Shown here piece by piece: positions 10,146-19,847 of a stretch of 64,000 nt of DNA. The notes under the pieces are model-generated. The model was not told the DNA's origin, made no database searches, and saw only the letters and a program-made list of their open reading frames with translations. The DNA is from CAIWHR01 sp963717695 (lineage in GTDB: Bacteria > Pseudomonadota > Gammaproteobacteria > Burkholderiales > Casimicrobiaceae), in assembly GCA_963717695.1 (NCBI GenBank), contig CAVQWR010000003.1:1116001-1180000 (forward strand), read 5' to 3'. The position numbers were made by a program, and so were the translations under genes. Within the stretch, counting starts at the first letter, position 1. Every line of letters begins with the position of its first letter.

Positions 10146-11061
10146 GCGCGGCTCCCGTGGACGACGGCGTGCCGAGGCTGCGCCGGCCGATCCAGGCCGC
10201 GAGTCCCGCGAGCACGAGCGCCGCCACGGTCAGCACGATCGACAGCACGCTGCCGAACGGCCAGTCGCGCGTCTCGAGGAACTGCTGCTTGATGAGGTTG
10301 CCGATGAGGCTGTCGGAAGGTCCGCCGAGGATGTCGGGAATCGCGAAGATGCCAAGCGCGGGAATGAACACGAGCGCCGCGCCGGCATAGACGCCAGGCA
10401 GCGACAGCGGAAACGTGATGCGCCAGAAGCGCTGCCACGCGTTGGCGCCGAGGTCCTGCGCGGCGTCGAGCAGCGCGGCGTCGTGCTTCTCCAGGTTGGC
10501 GTAGAGCGGCAGCACCATGAACGGCAGGTGCACGTAGACGAGGCACACGAGCACGGCGAACGAGCTGAAGAGCAGCGCGACCGGCTCGAAGCCCAGCGAG
10601 GCGAGCACGCCGTTGACGCCGCGCGCGAGCGCGGCCTGCGGCCCGAGGATGATCATCCACGCGTAGATGCGGATCAGGAAATTGCTCCAGAACGGCAGGA
10701 TCACGAGCAGCAGCAGGAGGTCGCGATACCGCTTCGGGCTGCGCGCGATCAGCGCCGCGAGCGGATACGCAATCGCGAGACAGGCGAGTGTCGTGACGAG
10801 CGCGTAGCCGACCGACTTGACGAACACCTCGGCGTAGACCGACTCGCTGAAGAAGCGGACGTAGCTGTCGAGGTTGAGGTCGAGCTTTCCCGTCTCGTCG
10901 AGGAGCGGCGCGAGGCCGCCGAATTCGCCCGGCGTGCGGAACGACGCCAGCACCATGATGAGCGTCGGGATCGCGAAGAAGACGACGAGATAGGCGAGCG
11001 GCGGGCCCGCCACCAGCCATTTGCCCAGCCGCTCCGAAATGCGCGCCCGCATCGCCCTCAT
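10138..11061 (-). CDS. potH: Polyamine ABC transporter permease (PotH/PotB type)
   Basis: Inner-membrane permease of 307 residues with six predicted transmembrane segments. The start region reads LAYLVVFFAIPTLIMVLASF, the periplasmic loop is long, and the EAA-like loop is DAAQDLGANAWQRFWRITFPL. Start chosen at the ATG at 11061 because GGAGGG lies 5 nt upstream; a GTG at 11076 and an ATG at 11052 are alternatives. It follows potA after an unusually long 216-bp gap and overlaps potI by 8 bp. Confidence 0.88.
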   Translation of the reverse strand: MRAMRARISERLGKWLVAGPPLAYLVVFFAIPTLIMVLASFRTPGEFGGLAPLLDETGKLDLNLDSYVRFFSESVYAEVFVKSVGYALVTTLACLAIAYPLAALIARSPKRYRDLLLLLVILPFWSNFLIRIYAWMIILGPQAALARGVNGVLASLGFEPVALLFSSFAVLVCLVYVHLPFMVLPLYANLEKHDAALLDAAQDLGANAWQRFWRITFPLSLPGVYAGAALVFIPALGIFAIPDILGGPSDSLIGNLIKQQFLETRDWPFGSVLSIVLTVAALVLAGLAAWIGRRSLGTPSSTGAARA

Positions 11062-11277
11062 TCGCGCCCTCCGCACGGGTGCAGAGATTCGTTCCGTCCT
11101 GTTGTCGGGCGCACTCGGTCGCTCGGCGACGAGCGGCCTCCACGTTGCACTGAGGTCGATCGAAGCCCTGCGCGTCGGCCGCCGCGCGCGCTCGCAGACG
11201 CGAGCTTCGCTCCTTGGCTTCGCCCTGCTCGCGCGGACGACCTCGGGCCTCGGCTCATTGACATTCGCCCGCCTCGC
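11062..11277. other. 216-bp gap inside the pot operon
   Basis: Noncoding as far as can be seen. It contains a CGCGAGC/GCTCGCG inverted repeat (11199-11205 and 11227-11233) enclosing smaller GAGC-TTC-GCTC and GGC-TTC-GCC hairpins. Nothing else was recognised. Confidence 0.4.
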
Positions 11278-12365
11278 TCACTCGTCGACAAAATGGCCGG
11301 CCGCGACCGGCCAGCTCATTTCCACGGAATCGCCGACCTCGAAGAAGGTGGTGCGACCCGAGGTCGAGTTCGCGAGCAGCGCCTCGATCTTCTGTCCGCC
11401 GGGCGTGTCGACGATGTAGACGGTGACGTCGCCCATGTACAGCAGGTCCGAGACGGTGCCGCGGTAGTGATTGTCGTGGGTTCCGTCCGGCGTCGTTGAC
11501 GTCGATGCGGATCTTCTCCGGGCGCAGCGCCACGGTGCCCGGACGTCCCGGCGCGAGCGTGCTGCCGGTGGCGACCCGCACCGGTCCCAGGCCAGTGACA
11601 TCGACGGTGACCTCGCCGTTCGCATTCGCGGCCACGGGACCGGACAGCAGATTGCAGTGGCCGATGAAGTCGGCGACGAAGCGCGTCTTCGGGAAGCCGT
11701 AGATGCGCGAAGGCTCGTCGAGCTGCTCCACGCGGCCCTTGTTCATCACCGCGATGCGGTGCGAAAGCGCGAGCGCCTCGGTCTGGTCGTGCGTCACGTA
11801 GACGAACGTGATGCCGACCTCCTTCTGCAGGTTGATGAGCTCGAGCTGCATGTCCTCGCGGAGCTTCGCGTCGAGGGCCGCAAGCGGCTCGTCGAGCAGC
11901 AGCACGGTCGGGTGCGTGACCAGTGCGCGCGCAATCGCGACGCGCTGCTTCTGCCCGCCGGAAAGCTCGTGCGGATAGCGCTCTGCCGAATCCGCTGAGG
12001 CGGACGTCCTCGAGCGCTTCGGCGATCTTCGCCGGCATTTCCGTCGCCGGCGTGCGCGCCATGCGCAGCGGAAACGCGACGTTGCCTTCCACCGTCATGT
12101 GCGGGAAGAGCGCGTAGCTCTGGAACACGGTGCGCACCGGCCGCGCTTCCGGCGGCGTGGCCGCGAGATCCGTGCCGTCGAGTTCGATGCGGCCGCCGTC
12201 GGGAAGGTCGAAGCCCGCGATCATCCGCAGCAGCGTCGTCTTGCCGCAGCCCGAGGGGCCCAGCAGCGTGAAGAATTCCCCCGCCTCGATCGCGAGCGAC
12301 ACGCCGTCGACCGCCGTGAAGTCGCCGAAGCGGCGCGTTACGTTCCGTATTTCGAGCAGCGCCAT
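11278..12365 (-). CDS. potA: Polyamine ABC transporter ATPase PotA (two frame breaks)
   Basis: Cytoplasmic ATP-binding subunit of about 361 residues. Walker A is GPSGCGKTT (about residues 36-44), the Q-loop is FQSYALFPHMTV, Walker B is VLLLDEPLAALDAKLRED, the switch His is in VYVTHDQTEAL, and a C-terminal TOBE region follows (ALRPEKIRID, then GDVTVYIVDTPGG). The frame breaks near 11985, inside the ABC signature, where the expected reading is GERYPHELSGGQKQRVAIARAL, and again near 11490. Each is a single-base event in an otherwise conserved protein, so sequence error is likely. First gene of the pot operon. Confidence 0.88.
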
Positions 12366-12395
12366 CGGCGAATGCGTTGAAGTGCGACGTCGTCG

Positions 12396-12412
12396 GGAGT
12401 CGGACGGACTCC
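12396..12412. repeat. Small inverted repeat in the potA upstream region
   Basis: GGAGTC-N5-GACTCC lies 31 bp upstream of the potA start, within the 114-bp gap after ubiB. It could be an operator half-site pair or a leader hairpin; no matching regulator is recognised. Confidence 0.3.
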
Positions 12413-12445
12413 AAGTGGAAAGGCCCGCGCAATTTTGCCACGGAA

Positions 12446-12476
12446 TGCCGCGGTCCGTGCCGGTTTTGCCGCGGCA
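12446..12476 (-). terminator. Hairpin just after ubiB
   Basis: TGCCGCGG (12446-12453) and CCGCGGCA (12469-12476) form a perfect 8-bp stem immediately after the ubiB stop. An alternative shorter stem, CACGGA/TCCGTG, overlaps it and is followed on the minus strand by GGCAAAATT. Weak evidence for a terminator. Confidence 0.3.
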
Positions 12477-12479
12477 GGG

Positions 12480-14010
12480 CTACATCAGCCGGAAGTACAT
12501 CATGGCGGCGACGGCCACGAGCAGAAGCGCAATCGCCGCGAGCCAGCGATTGCGACCCCGCTGCGCGGCCGCGAGCTCCTTCAGTCCCTCGTCCGAGCCC
12601 CTCGGCCGCGCGATCAGCCACTGGTGGATGAGGCGCGGCAACTCCGGCAGCGCGGCGACGATGTAGGGCGCCTCCGAGATGAGGCGCCGCTTGAGCGACG
12701 ACGGACCGATCTGGTCGTCCATCCAGCGCTCGAGATAGGGCTTCGCCGTGGTCCACAGGTCGAGCTCCGGGTCGAGCATCCGGCCGAGGCCCTCGATGTT
12801 GAGCAGCGTCTTCTGCAGCAGCACGAGCTGCGGCTGGATCTCGACGTTGAACCGGCGCGACGCGCGGAAAAGCTGCATCAGCACCCGGCCGAGCGATATC
12901 TGCGACAGCGGCCGGTCGAACATCGGCTCCAGCACGATGCGGATCTCGGCCTCGAGCTCGTCGACGCGCGTGTCGGGCGGGACCCAGCCCGACTCGAGGT
13001 GCGACGTCGCGACGCGATGGTAGTCGCGGCGGAAGAAGGCGAGGAAGTTCTGCGCGAGGTAGCTCTTGTCGGTCTCGGACAGCGTGCCCATGATCCCGAA
13101 ATCGAGCGCCACGTACTTGCCGAAGTCGCCGCCCTCGATCGCGACGAAGATGTTGCCGGGATGCATGTCGGCGTGGAAGTAGCCGTCGCGGAACACCTGC
13201 GTGAAGAAAAGCTCGACGCCGGCGCGGCCGAGGCGCTTCAGGTCGATCCCGGCCTCGACCAGCTTGTCGACCTGCGCGATCGGGATGCCCGCCATCCGCT
13301 CCATCACCATCACTTCGCTGCCGCTGTAGTCCCAGTGGACCTCCGGCACGAGGAGGAGCGGCGAGTGGCGGAAGTTGCGGCGCAGCTGCGAGCAGTTGGC
13401 GGCTTCGCGGGAGAGGTCGAGCTCGTCGCGGATCGTCTTCTCGAATTCGCCGACGACCGCGCGGGGCCGCAGGCGCTTGCCGTCCGACCAGAGCTTCTCG
13501 ACCAGCGTCGCGCCGACCTGCAGCAGGCCGATGTCCTTCTCGATCACCTGCGAGATGTTGGGCCGCAGCACCTTGACCGCGACCGGCGTGCCGTCGGGGA
13601 GCTCGGCGAAATGCACCTGCGCGACCGAGGCGCTGGCGATGGGCACGGGGTCGAACGACTTGAACACGGCGTCGACCGGCTTGCCGTAGAGGCGCGTCAG
13701 CGTCGCGACCACCGTCTCGTACGGAAACGGCGGCACCCGGTCCTGCAGCTTGGCGAGCTCGTCGGCGATGTCGGGCGGAAGGAGGTCGCGCCGCGTCGAG
13801 AGCATCTGGCCGAACTTGACGAAGATCGGGCCCGAGCGCCTCGAGGGCGAGGCGCAGGCGCTCCCCGCGCGGGGCCGACGTGTCGCGCCAGAACGTCAGC
13901 GTGCGTGCGAGCGGGCGCACTGCGCGAAACCGCTCGTGGCCGGTCAGGAACTCGTCGAGGCCGAAGATCAGCGAGACGTACCAGATCTTGGCGAGCCGCA
14001 GGAGGTGCAT
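12480..14010 (-). CDS. ubiB: Ubiquinone biosynthesis kinase-like protein UbiB (one frame break)
   Basis: Atypical ADCK/UbiB-family protein kinase-like ATPase of about 509 residues needed for aerobic ubiquinone synthesis. The N-terminus is MHLLRLAKIWYVSLIFGLDEF. The family's KxGQ motif is read across the break as KFGQMLSTRRDLLPPDIADE. Also visible are the alanine-rich loop ASASVAQVHFAELPDGTPVAVKVLRP, the catalytic region FRDGYFHADMHPGNIFV and ALDFGIMGTL, and two C-terminal hydrophobic segments ending LLLVAVAAMMYFRLM. One extra base near 13825-13840 breaks the frame. Start chosen at 14010. UbiJ and UbiE lie further upstream on the same strand, separated by an opposite-strand gene. Confidence 0.92.
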
Positions 14011-14067
14011 CCTGCGATTGTAAGGGATCGAAGGGGGCGCGCCCGCCGGCATGCGGCCGCGGCCGGC

Positions 14068-14073
14068 GATAAT
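14068..14073 (+). promoter_or_regulatory. -10 box GATAAT directly before the thioesterase start
   Basis: GATAAT ends 5 bp before the ATG at 14079 and there is no Shine-Dalgarno sequence, a layout expected for a leaderless transcript. Confidence 0.45.
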
Positions 14074-14078
14074 GGCGG

Positions 14079-14520
14079 ATGCCGCAAATCCACGCCCGCA
14101 CGTTCGCCGTCCCGCCCGAGGCCATCGACGTCCTCGGACACGTCAACAATCTCGAGTACATCCGCTGGATGCAGGAGATCGCCACCGAGCATTCCGGCGT
14201 TCAGGGATGGCCGCTCCGAGCGCTACGCCGATCTCGGCGCCGGCTGGTTCGTCCGCCGCCATGCGATCGAGTACCTGCGTCCCGTCTTCGCCGGCGACGC
14301 GCTGACGATCCTCACCTGGGTCGAGGCGTTCGGGCGGAGCAGCTCGCCGCGCCGCTACCTGTTCCATCGCGCGGGCGACGCGCAAGTCGTGGCTCGCGCG
14401 GAAACGCTGTGGGTGTTCGTGAGCTATGCGACCGGCGCGCCGCTGCGCATTCCCGCTGACTTGAAGGATGCGTTCGAGGTGGCGACGGAGGCCGAGGCGC
14501 TGCGCGCGCTGCGTGCCTGA
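14079..14520 (+). CDS. Acyl-CoA thioesterase, hot-dog fold (YbgC/4HBT type; one frame break)
   Basis: Small cytoplasmic thioesterase of about 146 residues. The N-terminal block DVLGHVNNLEYIRWM is the conserved hot-dog motif of the 4-hydroxybenzoyl-CoA thioesterase/FadM group. The strand HAIEYLRPVFAGDALTILTWVE and the end ETLWVFVSYATGAPLRIP follow. One extra C near 14209-14214 breaks the frame; the intended reading is GWPSERYADLGAGWFVRR. It is transcribed against ubiJ and away from ubiB and so interrupts the ubiE-ubiJ-ubiB order. The substrate is unknown. Confidence 0.82.
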
Positions 14521-14536
14521 AGCGGGCGCCGCGACC

Positions 14537-15172
14537 CTAGCTCTTCTTCTTCGCCGCGGCCCTGGGACGTGCCGGTGTTGCGCGGGCGGCGAGCGCATCG
14601 AGGCGGGCCGCGAACGCATCCGCACGCGCGGCGAGCGCCGCGACATCCGCGGCGAAGGCCTCGCCGTCCGCGCGGGTCGTCGCCAGCGCCGTTTCGTCGC
14701 GGGCATACGCCGCGACCGACGCGCCGATGCGCGAGCCCGCGTACTCGGGGAAGAGCAGCAGATGGCGCCCGGCATCGGCCAAGCGCTGGCCGGCGATCGG
14801 GCCCAGCATGCTCGCGAACGCCTTCTCGACGAACCAGGGCAGCGTGACGGCGAGCTCCTTCAGCGTCGCGATGAGCTCCGGGTCGCCTTCGGCGGCGACG
14901 AGCTCGTCCCAGCGCGCCGGGTCGGCGAGGAGCGCGGGCACGGACAGCGGCGACACGCGCAGCGTCGCATCGGCCGCCTCGCGGGCGCCGAGCGTCGACG
15001 AGACGGCACCGTCGCCTTCGATGGTGAACGACGTGGCGAGCGGCGCGCACGCCAGCACGAAGATGCGGCCGGCGTGCGCCGCGAGACGCTCGCGCGCCCA
15101 TTGCTCGCGCGCGAGGAAATGATTGGCGACGGCGCCGGGCAGCGCGGCGGGATCGAAGTTGGGGGTCGGCAC
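14537..15172 (-). CDS. ubiJ: Ubiquinone biosynthesis accessory factor UbiJ (SCP2 domain)
   Basis: Lipid-binding accessory protein of 211 residues that helps organise the soluble Ubi complex. An SCP2-like sterol-carrier domain occupies about residues 10-115 (LACAPLATSFTIEGDGAV, TLRVSPLSVPALL). A helical coiled-coil tail rich in Ala/Arg follows, ending AAAKKKS. Length and position between ubiE and ubiB match E. coli UbiJ. Start chosen at GTG 15172 because CAGGAG lies 7 nt upstream. Gene context is the main support, since SCP2 sequences diverge strongly. Confidence 0.8.
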   Translation of the reverse strand: MPTPNFDPAALPGAVANHFLAREQWARERLAAHAGRIFVLACAPLATSFTIEGDGAVSSTLGAREAADATLRVSPLSVPALLADPARWDELVAAEGDPELIATLKELAVTLPWFVEKAFASMLGPIAGQRLADAGRHLLLFPEYAGSRIGASVAAYARDETALATTRADGEAFAADVAALAARADAFAARLDALAARATPARPRAAAKKKS

Positions 15173-15237
15173 GGTGCGCTCCTGGCGTCGCGACGCGCCT
15201 GCCGCGCCGCCGGAATTTTCAGGAAACAGGGCGGTGG

Positions 15238-15972
15238 TCAGTGAACATAGCCGAGGTGCAGGGCGACGACGCCGGCGGCGAGGTTGTGCACCTCGACGCG
15301 GTCGAATCCCGCCGTCTCCATCATCGCCTTCAACGTCGCCTGGTCGGGATGCATCCGGATCGACTCGGCGAGGTAGCGGTAGCTGCGGTCGTCGCCGGCG
15401 ACGAGCTTGCCGATGCGCGGCAGCACGTTGAAGCTGTACCAGTCGTAGGCGGGGGCGAGCGGCGCCCAGACGCGCGAGAACTCGAGCACGGCGGCAACGC
15501 CGCCCGGCTTCAGCACGCGCCGCATCTCGGCGAGCGCCGCCTCCTTTTCCGTCACGTTGCGGAGGCCGAACGCGATGCTGACGCAGTCGAAGCGACGATC
15601 CGGAAACGGCAGCTTCTGCGCGTCGCACTGGACGACGGGCACGAACGCGCCCTCGTTGAGGAGCTTGTCGCGGCCTTCGGCCAGCATCGCGCCGTTGATG
15701 TCGGTCAGCACCACCTCGCCGGAGGGTCCGACGCGGTCGGCGAAGAGACGCGTGAGGTCGCCGGTGCCGCCCGCGAGGTCGAGCACCTTCATTCCCGCGC
15801 GCACGCCGGTGGCGTTGACGGCGAAGCGCTTCCACAGCCGGTGCAGGCCGACGGACATCAGGTCGTTCATGAGGTCGTACTTGCCGGCGACCGAATCGAA
15901 CACTCCGCGCACGCGCTTCGCCTTCTCGCTCGCGTCGACTTCCTCGAATCCGAAATGCGTGCGCTCCTTCAC
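15238..15972 (-). CDS. ubiE: Demethylmenaquinone/2-methoxy-6-polyprenyl-1,4-benzoquinol C-methyltransferase
   Basis: SAM-dependent C-methyltransferase of 244 residues for ubiquinone, and for menaquinone where it is made. It has the UbiE signature FDSVAGKYDLMNDLMSVGLH (residues 25-44), the SAM loop VLDLAGGTGDLTRLF, VLTDINGAML, the motif IAFGLRNVTEKEAALAEMRR and the C-terminal motif NLAAGVVALHLGYVH. Intact. GTG start overlapping the stop of a small membrane-protein gene (GTGA). Followed 65 bp later by ubiJ. Confidence 0.95.
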   Translation of the reverse strand: MKERTHFGFEEVDASEKAKRVRGVFDSVAGKYDLMNDLMSVGLHRLWKRFAVNATGVRAGMKVLDLAGGTGDLTRLFADRVGPSGEVVLTDINGAMLAEGRDKLLNEGAFVPVVQCDAQKLPFPDRRFDCVSIAFGLRNVTEKEAALAEMRRVLKPGGVAAVLEFSRVWAPLAPAYDWYSFNVLPRIGKLVAGDDRSYRYLAESIRMHPDQATLKAMMETAGFDRVEVHNLAAGVVALHLGYVH

Positions 15973-16135
15973 GGGCGCTCCTTTCCTTCGGCGCGCAGCG
16001 CGAGCACGAACAGCGCGTCGAACACGACGCTGACGACGAAAAGTGCGACCCCGGGAACATCATGCCGGCGACCAGGAAGCCGCACGCGGCGAGCGTGCAG
16101 GCAATCGACAGCGCGAGGGCGGTGTTCCTGGGCAT
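15969..16135 (-). CDS. Small inner-membrane protein (about 55 aa, one frame break)
   Basis: A short hydrophobic protein: MPRNTALALSIACTLAACG, then FLVAGMMFPG, then VALFVVSVVFDALFVLALR, ending EGKERP. Two transmembrane segments are predicted. The frame is lost at the C4-G3 run near 16050; restoring one G gives the second hydrophobic segment and a stop that overlaps the ubiE GTG by 4 bp. Coupling with ubiE suggests cotranscription. No function is recognised. Confidence 0.55.
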
Positions 16136-16147
16136 CGCGTCACGGGC

Positions 16148-16531
16148 CTACGCCGACGACGCGTCGCGGCTCGCACCTGCTTCGCTCATGCGCTCGAGAT
16201 AGCGCTGCCACATCTCATCCTGGCGCACGCCGAGATCGTAGAGGTAGTCCCACGAGTAGATCCCGGTGTCGTGGCCATCGGAAAACGTGGGCCGGATCGC
16301 GTAATGCCCGACCGCCTCGACGTCCCTGATGGCGATGTCGCGCTTGCCGACCTGCAGGATCTCCTGGCCCGGCCCGTGGCCGCGGACCTCGGCGGACGGC
16401 GAGTAGACGCGCAGGAACTCGTACGGAAGACGGAACGTGCGGCCGTCGTTGAACGCGACCTCCAGCACCCGCGACTGCTGGTGCAGCTTGATCTCGGTCG
16501 GGATGGGCGTGGTGGTCGACAGGCCGGACAT
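16148..16531 (-). CDS. DUF971 family protein
   Basis: A 127-residue protein with the DUF971 domain also found at the N-terminus of gamma-butyrobetaine hydroxylase: PTEIKLHQQSRVLEVAFNDG, RTFRLPYEFLRVYSPSAEV, VGHYAIRPTFSDGHDTGIYSW. The domain may bind metal or support Fe-S cluster handling; its role in bacteria is not established. Start chosen at 16531 (MSGLSTTTPIPTE), with GGGAAAG upstream. It sits first in the DUF971 - small membrane protein - ubiE series, a frequent neighbour arrangement. Confidence 0.85.
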   Translation of the reverse strand: MSGLSTTTPIPTEIKLHQQSRVLEVAFNDGRTFRLPYEFLRVYSPSAEVRGHGPGQEILQVGKRDIAIRDVEAVGHYAIRPTFSDGHDTGIYSWDYLYDLGVRQDEMWQRYLERMSEAGASRDASSA

Positions 16532-16835
16532 CGGTGTGCTTTCCCGGGCGTCGGGTGGGCCGTGCGGGGCGGGAGAGAAAGCGTAGCACAGCGGCACGCT
16601 GGACGGACGCCTCCGGGCCTCTCAGGATCGGCGCTTGCCGCGACTGTCGCCATTCGGCGCATTGCAAATCAACAGGTTGGAACGCCTGCAAAGGTCAGAA
16701 CCAGGCGTTCCCAGTCACGGTGATGGCACAGAAGAATTGCCTCGGACAAGAATGGCTGCATTCAACCCGTCGCGGACCTCTCCATCGTGCGGCGTGTCGT
16801 CCGCGGCGTCGCGACCCCAATGCGAACGATCTCGT
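16532..16835. other. Intergenic region, no gene seen
   Basis: 304 bp with lower G+C than its surroundings. Holds a strong hairpin at 16679-16711 (listed separately) and no credible coding frame. Confidence 0.5.
16679..16711 (-). terminator. Strong hairpin downstream of the small secreted protein gene
   Basis: GGAACGCCT (16679-16687) and AGGCGTTCC (16703-16711) form a perfect 9-bp stem with a 15-nt loop, 125 bp beyond the stop of the secreted-protein gene. On the minus strand it is followed by a U-containing stretch (AACCTGTTGATTTGC), not a clean U-tract. Confidence 0.35.
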
Positions 16836-17219
16836 CTAGTTCTTCGTGCAGCCCGCGTTGTTCACGCCCTTGGCGCATGTCGTGCCGTTAGGGCCGGTTG
16901 CAACGCCCATACCATTCTTGGTCTTGGCCTCACCACCTCGAGCTGTCTTGGTGGTGGTGACCCCGTTCTGATTCGTTTGCGCCACTGCCGCATTTCCCGT
17001 CTTTCGATTCACGGCCGCTTTCGTGCCGTTGCTATTTTGCATCGTAGTAACACCACCTGCATTTTTTTCCGCGGTGGTAACAGTACCTGTATTCGGGTTG
17101 ACCGCAACGGCCTTCTCGCCATTGCTGCAAACGGTCTTGCCCCGTGCATTCTTGACACAATCGGTCGCGGATGCGCCCGCAGCGAATAACATGAGAGCGG
17201 CGATCAACATTGCTTTCAT
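16836..17219 (-). CDS. Small secreted protein with two 30-residue repeats
   Basis: Exported protein of 127 residues. A Sec signal peptide ends at ASA (residues 16-18). Two consecutive repeats of about 30 residues (39-68 and 69-98) share the pattern AVN-x2-TG-x5-A-x-N-x2-GVTT. Four Cys residues (21, 31, 115, 124) lie outside the repeats and could form two disulfides. The protein is rich in Asn, Thr, Gly and Lys, unlike its neighbours. Start fixed by GAGGAG 7 nt upstream. Similar short Asn/Thr-rich secreted proteins exist in betaproteobacteria, but no function is known to me. Confidence 0.75.
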   Translation of the reverse strand: MKAMLIAALMLFAAGASATDCVKNARGKTVCSNGEKAVAVNPNTGTVTTAEKNAGGVTTMQNSNGTKAAVNRKTGNAAVAQTNQNGVTTTKTARGGEAKTKNGMGVATGPNGTTCAKGVNNAGCTKN

Positions 17220-17477
17220 TTCGAATCTCCTCAGACGGATGATTGCCAGGTTCGCGATCAGTCTCGCGCGGATGGGCGCGCAGCGCCCGCAGTTGTTGTG
17301 GTCCGGGAAGCCTATCCTGTGCGGAGTGGACGGTCCATGTGCAAGGTCAATGGCGAGCCACGTTCCTTGCGCCCCGGCGTCGGCGACCAGTTGATGCTGG
17401 CAACGGCTGCCCCTGACCGCTTCGGGCAGATTCAGAACTCGTGACCGGCCGTGGCCGATCAAGCGACCCGCGCGGGC

Positions 17478-18635
<1,158 letters not shown>

Positions 18636-18693
18636 GGCGTGGGGCTCCTTGCGGCGCCTGCTCCGTGTGCGGAAATCGGAACGGCGTGCGCGC

Positions 18694-19740
18694 TCAGGCG
18701 CCGCCGAAGAGGTCCTTGTTGACGGCGCGCTGCCGCGCCTCGGCAAGGTTCACCTGGTTGCGCTTGATCATCTCGACGAGGCACTGGTCGAGCGTCTGCA
18801 TGCCGGCGGCCTGGCTCGTCTGGATCGCCGAATACATCTGGGCGACCTTGTTCTCGCGGATCAGGTTGCGGATGGCGGGCGTGCCCACCATGATCTCGTG
18901 CGCGGCGATCCGCCCCTGGCCGTCCTTGGTCTTCAGCAGCGTCTGCGAGATCACGGCGACGAGCGACTCGGACAGCATCGCGCGGACCATGTCCTTTTCC
19001 GCCGCGGGGAACACGTCGATGATCCGGTCGATCGTCTTCGCGGCGGAGCTCGTGTGCAGCGTCGCGAACACCAGGTGGCCGGTCTCGGCGGCGGTGAGTG
19101 CGAGGCGGATCGTCTCGAGGTCGCGCATTTCGCCGACCAGGATGTAGTCGGGGTCCTCGCGCAGCGCCGCGCGCAGCGCGTTGGGGAATGACAGCGTGTG
19201 GGGCCCCAGCTCGCGCTGGTTGACGAGGCATTTCTTGGCCTCGTGCATGAACTCGATCGGATCCTCGATCGTGAGGATGTGACCGTATTCCTGCTCGTTG
19301 ACGTGATTGACCATGGCCGCGAGCGTCGTCGACTTGCCGGAACCCGTCGGGCCGGTCACGAGGATCAGGCCGCGGGGCCGGTTGGTGAGTTCGGCGAAGC
19401 TCTTGGGCGCCGCGAGGTCCTCGAGCGAGAGCACTTTCGACGGAATGGTCCGGAAGGCCGCGGCGGCGCCGCGCATCTGGACGAAGGCATTGACGCGGAA
19501 CCGGGCGAGGTTCGGCACTGCGAAGCTGAAGTCGCACTCCAGGTTCTCTTCGTAGGCCTTGCGCTGCGCGTCGCTCATGATGTCGTACACCATGGCGTGG
19601 ACGTCCTCGTGCTCCATCGGCGGCAGGTTGATGCGCCGGATGTCCCCGTGGACGCGGATCATCGGCGGCAGGCCGGCCGACAGGTGAAGGTCGGACGCCT
19701 TGTTCTTGACCGCAAAGGCCAGAAGTTCGGTGATGTCCAT
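18694..19740 (-). CDS. pilT: Type IV pilus twitching motility ATPase PilT
   Basis: Retraction motor of 348 residues. N-terminal PAS-like region MDITELLAFAVKNKASDLHL, Walker A GPTGSGKSTT, Asp box ILTIEDPIEFMHEA, Walker B DYILVGEMRDLETI, His box TGHLVFATLHTSSA, and the C-terminal AIRNLIRENK block required for retraction in characterised PilT proteins. Complete. Divergent from yggS; the same neighbourhood is seen in E. coli (yggR-yggS). Confidence 0.95.
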   Translation of the reverse strand: MDITELLAFAVKNKASDLHLSAGLPPMIRVHGDIRRINLPPMEHEDVHAMVYDIMSDAQRKAYEENLECDFSFAVPNLARFRVNAFVQMRGAAAAFRTIPSKVLSLEDLAAPKSFAELTNRPRGLILVTGPTGSGKSTTLAAMVNHVNEQEYGHILTIEDPIEFMHEAKKCLVNQRELGPHTLSFPNALRAALREDPDYILVGEMRDLETIRLALTAAETGHLVFATLHTSSAAKTIDRIIDVFPAAEKDMVRAMLSESLVAVISQTLLKTKDGQGRIAAHEIMVGTPAIRNLIRENKVAQMYSAIQTSQAAGMQTLDQCLVEMIKRNQVNLAEARQRAVNKDLFGGA

Positions 19741-19741
19741 C

Positions 19742-19747
19742 TATAAT
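19742..19747 (+). promoter_or_regulatory. -10 box TATAAT for the yggS operon
   Basis: A perfect TATAAT begins 1 bp beyond the pilT start codon and points towards yggS. No clear -35 box was found; the pilT promoter must lie further right on the other strand. Confidence 0.45.
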
Positions 19748-19847
19748 CGATCCCGATTCGACCCCGGAGCGGAGCCCCGACGGCGTAACGCAGGAGGGCA
19801 TGCAAGAGGCATACCAACGCCTCCCCGCATGCCGTCGTCATTCGATT

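Noticed and set aside
17217..17230. TTCGAATC resembling a tRNA T-arm
   Set aside because: It is the ribosome binding site and start region of the small secreted protein gene; no acceptor or anticodon stems surround it.
18636..18746. Longer N-terminus for PilU
   Set aside because: The added residues are Arg/Ser-rich with no homology to PilU; the ATG at 18635 gives the expected MERERATKFIHELLEL start.
19800..19847. Upstream ATG at 19800 as the yggS start
   Set aside because: AGGAGG is only 2 nt before it and the extra 16 residues do not fit the YggS N-terminus; 19848 aligns better.
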